Shown piece by piece: positions 58,649-64,000 of a stretch of 64,000 bases of DNA. The notes beneath the pieces are model-generated. The model was not told where the DNA came from. It worked only from the letters and a program-made list of their open reading frames with translations, and made no database searches. The translations under genes were made by a program, and so were the position numbers. This DNA comes from Sternotherus odoratus (Eukaryota > Chordata > Testudines > Kinosternidae): assembly GCA_032164245.1 (NCBI GenBank), contig JAVMKO010000020.1, positions 9,513,206 to 9,577,205 of the forward strand, written 5' to 3'. Numbering within the stretch: position 1 is the first letter of the stretch; each line of letters begins with the position of its first letter.

Positions 58649-59315
58649 CAGCCCTGGATTAACCATTAAGCAAAATAAGCATGTGCCTAGGGCCTCAAGT
58701 AAAGAGGGGCCCCATGGAGTTTTTTTCCAGTGCCGGATTTACAATGAAAAAACAAAATTCAGTCATGTTGAACTTTATAAAATAATTGTAGAAGACAATA
58801 TTGAGTGTGCCTTTCCAAATGTAGACATTTGCTGCCATATATTTTTAACATTAATGGTCACAAATTGCACAGCTGGAGCGTTCATTTTCTCAGTTGAAGT
58901 ATATTAAAAATCCCAACAGAACAACTATGTGACAAGACAGGCTGGATGCCTTATCTCTGCTAAGTATTGAAGCAGATTCGTTATGTCAGATTAATTTTGA
59001 GGATATGATCAAAGACTTTGCAATTAAAAAAGGCAGGAGAAAACTTTTTGTAGTATAAATAAAGTTATAAGTAAGCAACAGTAAACATTATTTTGCATCT
59101 TTGCTTCATGTAAGTTAAAATGCTAAGTATCTTCAAGGCAAGAAAGCAATGGAATAATAGGTGTTTTGTTTCATACAAATAATGATATTTATTCATTAGA
59201 ATATATATATATTTATGGTTTACTATTGTTTTAATTTTGAATTACATATATGGTATATGGGAGTACCATAATCTTTTCAGTGTTTAGGGCCTCTAAAGGT
59301 CTTAATCCGGCCCTG
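58649..59315. mobile_element. hAT-type MITE, 667 bp
   Basis: The termini CAGCCCTGGATTAACC and the complement of GGTCTTAATCCGGCCCTG form an imperfect inverted repeat. An exact 8-bp duplication TATAGAGC flanks the element (58641-58648 and 59316-59323). The interior is AT-rich and non-coding. The ORF reading through it is chance. Confidence 0.88.
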
Positions 59316-59781
59316 TATAGAGCACGTTTGAGCCCTAACAACTGTTATGATGGTCTGATTTTTAAAAATGTAAATAAAAAATGTCAAGGTTGAATTCTGT
59401 GCAGATTTACTTCCCAGAAATTACATTGTAGTCAATCCAAGTCAGGGAAGAATTTGACCAACTATTTCTGTTGCCTTTTCATACACAGCTGGAAATTTAT
59501 ATGCTTTTTTATCCTTTAATTTCTATTGGAAAGAGCAGCACATTTCTAAACATTTTGAACTGTTGAAGCCAACCACTGCCCTCATCTAAACCCATAATTT
59601 TACAATATCCCAGTCCTTTGAAAGAACTCTCTGTACAATGCCTTGGAATGCCCTACAGTACTATTATCTCCCTTGAGCTAATCCACGGTTGTAGTTTAAC
59701 CAAGAGGCGGAAGGCGTGTGATTCTAGTGCCCCACTCTGTTAGAATTAAGAACTACCAATGCTAAAGAATAAATTTATTCC

Positions 59782-59925
59782 GTTGTTTGCGGTGTTGTTG
59801 CAGCCCTGTTGGTCTCCCAGGGTATCAGAGACATGAAGGAGAGCTCCATGTAGCTCAAAAGCTTGTCTCTTTCACTAACAGAAGTTGGTCCAATAAAAGA
59901 TGTTACCTCACCCAGGTTGTCTCCC
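59782..59925 (+). mobile_element. Second PLE-like terminal repeat family, other copy
   Basis: tgttgttgcagccctgttgg, gagagctccatgtagctcaa, aagcttgtctctttcactaa and cagaagttggtccaataaaa. It matches the complement of the 30.4-kb copy. Upstream flank. Confidence 0.6.
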
Positions 59926-60032
59926 TAAAGAATAAACACAATTGTAGTTTTTCATTGATCAATGCTAACCTGACGGCAAGATACCAATTCTTTGTACAGA
60001 ATATTCCTTATATTTCACTATTTACCTCCTCC

Positions 60033-60112
60033 TAGGGTGACCAGATAACAAGTGTGAAAAATCACACTGGGGGGGTGGGGGTGGGAATAGTTGCCCATAT
60101 AACACAAAGCCC
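60033..60112. mobile_element. MITE with TAGGGTGACC ends, partial copy
   Basis: The left end tagggtgaccagataacaag and the following gtgtgaaaaatcac match the 26.5-kb copy. The right end is not recognisable, so this copy is truncated or decayed. Confidence 0.65.
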
Positions 60113-60504
60113 CTACAGTCTGTACACGGTATCTTATTTTTTTATGAGGAAATTATTCTTGTTCATAGAAATATTTGACACTCTGGGAGGGAAAAATCAG
60201 AAAGCTCATAGAGAGAAATATTGTCTTTGCAGTTAGCTGTTTAAAGCTCTCAATCATTTACCCACCAAATGGTTATTTGATCCCATTTTTTAAACTAAAC
60301 ATTTTTAAACATTTTGCTTAGTTGCTCTCATTTCCCATGGGGAGTGAATCTATGCACATCTTCTCGCTCTATCCATGTATCTAGCTCTCATCAGTGTATA
60401 TAGATCTATCCAGAGCGTATGGACCTATCTAGAGATCACTCGCATATATAACTAGCTGTTACCGCTCTGCCCAGCTCCAACCTGTGCCTATAGATCTAAC
60501 TAGC

Positions 60505-60690
60505 TATCCAAAGAATCTTAGAACTGGAAGGCGCCTTGAGAGGTCATCTAGTCCAGTCCCCTGAACTCCAGGCAGGACTAAGTGTTCTCTAGACCATTCC
60601 TGACAGGTGTTTGACCAACCTGCTCTTAAAAATCCCCAGTGATGGAAATTCCATAACCTCCCTAGGCGATTTATTCCAGTGCTTAACCAC
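60505..60690 (+). mobile_element. CR1 LINE 3' fragment
   Basis: aatcttagaactggaaggcg, ccttgagaggtcatctagtc, cagtcccctgaactccaggc and tgatggaaattccataacct. Upstream flank. Confidence 0.85.
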
Positions 60691-62070
60691 CAGAGTTGGG
60701 AAGTTTTCCCAGACCAGTGCCTTAATCACAAGACCATCCTTTCCCTCTCTGTGTTTTTTTTTCAAGTGTAACCATCAAATCTTGTGTCATACGGTTATGC
60801 ATTCCTAGCTAAAGTTTCCACAACAGTTCTCTCTCATGTCGTGTTTTCTTCAACAAACATCTGCTTTTCAAAAACAGTCTTAATCTGAACTCAATATATA
60901 TATATATATATATTACAGCTTGCAGTTTGCATTTCCTTACCTTCTTTTCTTCCCCTCTCTCCCCCCAGTTGGTATTCTGAGTTATTTTCTTTGATGGGAT
61001 CATTTAATGGGAGTTGGTAATTTAAACCCAGATTTATTCTGTGATTGGGTGCTAATCCTTTCATATTGCTTTACTTCACTACAGTAAACTTGAAACAACT
61101 CAGAGGCAGTGATGTATCTAGAATAAAGAAGGAAATATGAGCAGAGGTATACAGTTTTGCTAAGGAATTCAACTCTATAAAATATGGTGTGTTAGTCATG
61201 CAGCATTGCAGTTTCACACACACAAAACACAATTTGAGCCTTTTCTCATAGAAAATTCAGCATCTGCCCAGCTCTGGGAAAGGACAAACATCTGTTTTAG
61301 CTAAACCAAGGACCGCTACCACCAAATGTGAGATGTACTGCAATCCATTCTTTTGATTTACACAGGATAGCAAGTGTAGACATAGCAAGCTGACAGAGCA
61401 ATAGTTTAGTAGCTGAAGTATAACGAATGATCTGTGTAACCTACACTGCATCACATTATGCCTCGTAAAGGTGCCAGTCTTGTGGGATTATATTTCAGAG
61501 TTTCCTTTGTGTGCTACTTTGATAGAAGAAAACAATGCAGTGGAAGAAACCAGCAATACCTTTGTGCAAACCTGCAGCCCTATTGCACAGCTCACGGACA
61601 CAAGGATTAAGCAAAATGGATGTTTATTGGATTTGTGTTTTATTTATATATGGGGGAGACTGCTTTTTAAAGGACATAAGATACCTCTTTGAACAGGATT
61701 GGAGAGAAAGCTCTCACTAATGCTCATTGCATGGGGAGACTAAAGAACTCATTCTAAAGATGTGGTCAAATAAAGACAAAGTGAGCAGTGGGGAAGGGTT
61801 TTTTTTTTAAGTGTGAAATGTAGTTACTTTGGGGAAAATTTTCAAAAGCAGTCACTCTTCTCAATGGAGTTATTCCAGATTCACACCCAGGTAACAGAGC
61901 AGAATTTATCCCTTAGTTGGCTGGACAGCAATGTTCAACACAGTTTACATAAGGTCAGATTCTTTACTGAAGAATGGGGCTGTGATCAATGCTGTTTACA
62001 ACCTGATCTAAACCAGAGTTGATAAAATTCACCCCTTCCTGTTATTAACAACAACAACAGTTTTAAGATT
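60690..62070. other. DOCK5 upstream flank, distal
   Basis: Apart from the (TA)n array no repeat or gene could be identified. Short ORFs at 61471-61720 and 61813-62022 show no recognisable protein. Confidence 0.5.
60891..60913. repeat. (TA)n microsatellite
   Basis: caatatatatatatatatat, then tattac. Upstream flank. Confidence 0.85.
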
Positions 62071-62071
62071 A

Positions 62072-62785
62072 GCAGCTGTGTTGGTCTGTATATATCCGTA
62101 AATAAAATGAGGAAGACTTTGTAGCACTTTAGAGACTAACCAGTTTATTTCAGCATAACCTTTCGTGGGCTATAGCTCACTTCATCGGATGCATAGACTG
62201 GAACAGAAGCCAGCAATGCCCCTCTGCTATGTACATTGGCCAAATCGGCCAGTCTCCACGCAAAAGAATAAATGGACACAAATCTGACATCAGGAATCAT
62301 AACATTCAAAAACCAGTAGGAGAACACTTCAATCTTCCTGGCCATTCCACTAAAGACTTGATGGTGTCAGTTTTGAAACAGAAAAAGTTCCAAAACAGAC
62401 TCCAACGAGAAACTGAGGAACTGGAATTAATTTTCAAATTGGATACAATTAACCAGGGGATTAACAGAACTTGTGAATGGTTCTCTCATTACACTAATTG
62501 ATTGCATTTCCCTTGTTAATTTACCTTCAATAGGTGTTAAATCCTGCCCGACAGAAATCCATTTCAAAAGGTATTTTTTCCTCCTACTGATAATGGCTCA
62601 TCTAAATTTAACAGCCTCTTAGAATTGGTATGCTAATGTACAACTTTTTTTCTGAGTGTATAAATGCATCTTACTTCTGTTCCATTCTATGCATCCGACG
62701 AAGTGGGCTATAGCCCACGAAAGCTTATGCTGAAATAAACTGGTTAGTCTTTAAGGTGCTACAAAGTCTTCCTCATTTTAATAAC
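62072..62785 (+). mobile_element. Penelope-like element, 5' truncated, with inverted terminal repeats
   Basis: The 3' terminal repeat (about 62677-62785: gcatccgacgaagtgggcta, then cccacgaaagcttatgctg and ttagtctttaaggtgctac) recurs inverted at the left (about 62072-62200), agreeing at most positions. Between them is a short coding remnant with a GIY-YIG endonuclease. 5' truncation with an inverted pseudo-LTR attached is the usual Penelope architecture. The reverse transcriptase domain is missing, so this copy cannot move on its own. Confidence 0.85.
62211..62501 (+). pseudogene. Penelope GIY-YIG endonuclease remnant
   Basis: The open frame from the pseudo-LTR junction to a TGA encodes QQCPSAMYIGQIGQSPRKR, then INGHKSDIRNHN, KPVGEHFNLPGHS and RLQRETEELELIFKL. 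YIGQ, the following arginine-rich RKRINGHKSDI, the HFNLPGH block and the late glutamate-rich helix match the C-terminal GIY-YIG endonuclease domain of Penelope-like retroelements. The upstream GIY-equivalent strand and all of the reverse transcriptase are absent. There is no stop in the remnant, which suggests a fairly young insertion. Confidence 0.82.
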
Positions 62786-62853
62786 AATAGTAACAATCAG
62801 ACCAGTCCAGCTCCTCAGGCTCCTCTCTCTGCGTTGTTCAGCCCACATTCTAG

Positions 62854-62854
<1 letters not shown>

Positions 62855-62889
<35 letters not shown>

Positions 62890-62893
62890 TCTC
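62855..62893. repeat. (CT)n microsatellite
   Basis: A run of at least 14 CT units with one interruption (ccctctctc). It lies beside the right end of the PLE. The 71-codon Arg/Glu-rich ORF on the other strand is a product of this repeat. Confidence 0.9.
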
Positions 62894-63098
62894 ATTTCTA
62901 AGGCTGGAAATGAGCCTCCCCCTCATTCTTAGCAACCATTTGCAGATGTCACCATTGCACTGAGTGGCTTGCAATCAATAATTCCTTTTTTTAAAGCCCT
63001 TTCTCGCCTCCCCTGGAAAGTCTCCATTACAGATTTCCATCTTCAAATATCTGATCCTGGCCATCAGGACATTTGAGAGCAGAACACACATGTTAAGT

Positions 63099-63502
63099 CA
63101 GAGGTCCCCAAACTGCGGGACACACACCCCTACGGGGCAGAGAGGAACATGGGGGCAGGGGGTGTGGCAGGCCCAGGCAAGCCCCCATTGGGGGGGGAGG
63201 GAGTGTCACCCAGTTCCATCCGATCCCCAGCTCTGCTCTGGCCCGCCCCCAGCCACAACTCCTGCTCCTGGCCCCACACCTGGCTGCCGGACCCCACCGT
63301 GGCCTGGCTGTAGCCCCGCTCCCGCCCCCAGCCTCAGCTCCTGGCCACAGCTCTCTTCCCGGCCTCGACCCCAGTCCTGCCCCTAACCTCAGCCCCCTTA
63401 CAACTGTCTGTGCCTCCCACCTTGCTCTGGAGCCATGACCCCACTCCTGGCCCCAGTTTGGGGGTAAGGGGACCACCCCACTGAAAAATTGGGGGACCAC
63501 TG
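63099..63502. mobile_element. hAT-type MITE, 404 bp, C-rich interior
   Basis: The termini CAGAGGTCCCCAAACT and the complement of TTGGGGGACCACTG resemble those of the 14.2-kb element. The flanks TGTTAAGT and TGTTTAAG look like an 8-bp duplication with one change. The interior is dominated by CCCCAGCC-type sequence with no transposase; the proline- and alanine-rich ORFs are composition artefacts. Confidence 0.8.
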
Positions 63503-63924
63503 TGTTTAAGTAGATGTGGTCCGATGTGTGGGAAGGGAATGGCTCTCTCTGGTGCTCATTCGTATCTCAAATATGCTTTATTCAAAGCACTTTGCACAAG
63601 ACTGTTTCAGCGGGCGACATTTAGCAGAGCTAGCTATCGCAAGTGGTCCACCCTAGGTGTCACTCTAAGACCAAACAAGGGAAACACGGAAAAACAAAGA
63701 GTAGGAGCCTTTCATTTCTATAATTCTCTGGCCCTCCTCTCCCTGGGAGAAGAGACAAAAGCAACCCAATAAGGCAATGCAGGAGACCCGGCAGACAGGG
63801 TCCATTTCAGAGTCTACTTCCGCTCTAGTTTCTGCTGCTTTGGCAAGATCGTTTCCCGGAGATGAAAAGTGCATCGTGACCTTCAAGCAGCCACAGTGCC
63901 TTCCCACAGAGCATCCTCTGGCAG

Positions 63925-64000
63925 GGATGGCTTTACCATGAGGCAAACCAAGGTGGCCACCTCAGGTGCCAGACTAGGGAGGGTGGGAGGGTGCCAGTAG
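63925..64000. mobile_element. MITE fragment cut by the window end
   Basis: gatggctttaccatgaggcaa, followed by ggccacctcaggtgccag, looks like the left end of an hAT-like repeat of the GGGCCGG-type group. The right end is beyond the window. Confidence 0.4.

Noticed and set aside
62759..62974. Arg/Glu-rich 71-codon minus-strand ORF
   Set aside because: It is the reverse of the (CT)n microsatellite.
63090..63500. Proline/alanine-rich ORFs near the window end
   Set aside because: Composition effect of the interior of a hAT-type MITE.
1..64000. CRISPR arrays, phage or plasmid systems, endogenous retroviral genes
   Set aside because: The DNA is vertebrate; no direct-repeat/spacer array and no gag, pol or env similarity was seen.

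Overview
The window is vertebrate genomic DNA, most likely from a turtle and at least from a non-avian reptile. The repeat landscape points there: CR1 LINE 3' ends, Penelope-like element (PLE) termini with a GAAAGCTTATGC core, tRNA-derived SINEs with detached tails, and many hAT-like and other MITEs. Species cannot be fixed from this sequence alone.

One protein-coding gene dominates. DOCK5, an atypical Rac guanine-nucleotide exchange factor, lies on the minus strand. Exon 1 is at about 54.1 kb and the gene runs leftwards off the window. I could place 22 consecutive coding exons (54148 down to 730). All have AG/GT borders, matching phases and no stop codon, and together they give 2,333 nt, about 777 codons. 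This is the N-terminal part of a family protein of roughly 1,870 residues: the SH3 domain (exons 1-4), the helical region that follows it, the linker, the lipid-binding DHR-1/C2 domain (about exons 14-18) and the start of the armadillo-like region. The catalytic DHR-2 domain lies beyond position 1.

Layout: 1-729 is the start of intron 22. From 730 to 25969 lie exons 22 to 4, with introns of 0.2-2.9 kb. Exon 3 (41 nt) is at 28.1 kb and exon 2 at 36.5 kb. Intron 1 (36545-54105) is 17.6 kb, and its exon-1 end is a G-rich 71-bp minisatellite. From 54106 to about 54600 are exon 1, the 5' UTR and a GC-rich promoter region, with a short upstream ORF in strong Kozak context. From 54.6 kb to the end is upstream flank, rich in mobile elements. 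It contains a PLE with a GIY-YIG reading frame and inverted terminal repeats, two hAT-type elements, and one unassigned minus-strand exon-like ORF at 58.25-58.42 kb.

No defence, viral or bacterial system is present. The most noteworthy structures are repeat biology next to DOCK5 exons: a hAT element carrying a G-rich minisatellite 53 bp from exon 11, a CR1 fragment beside an unusual exon-7 donor, a fold-back PLE insertion with target-site duplication, overlapping perfect palindromes in intron 2, and hammerhead-like core motifs in the PLE termini.
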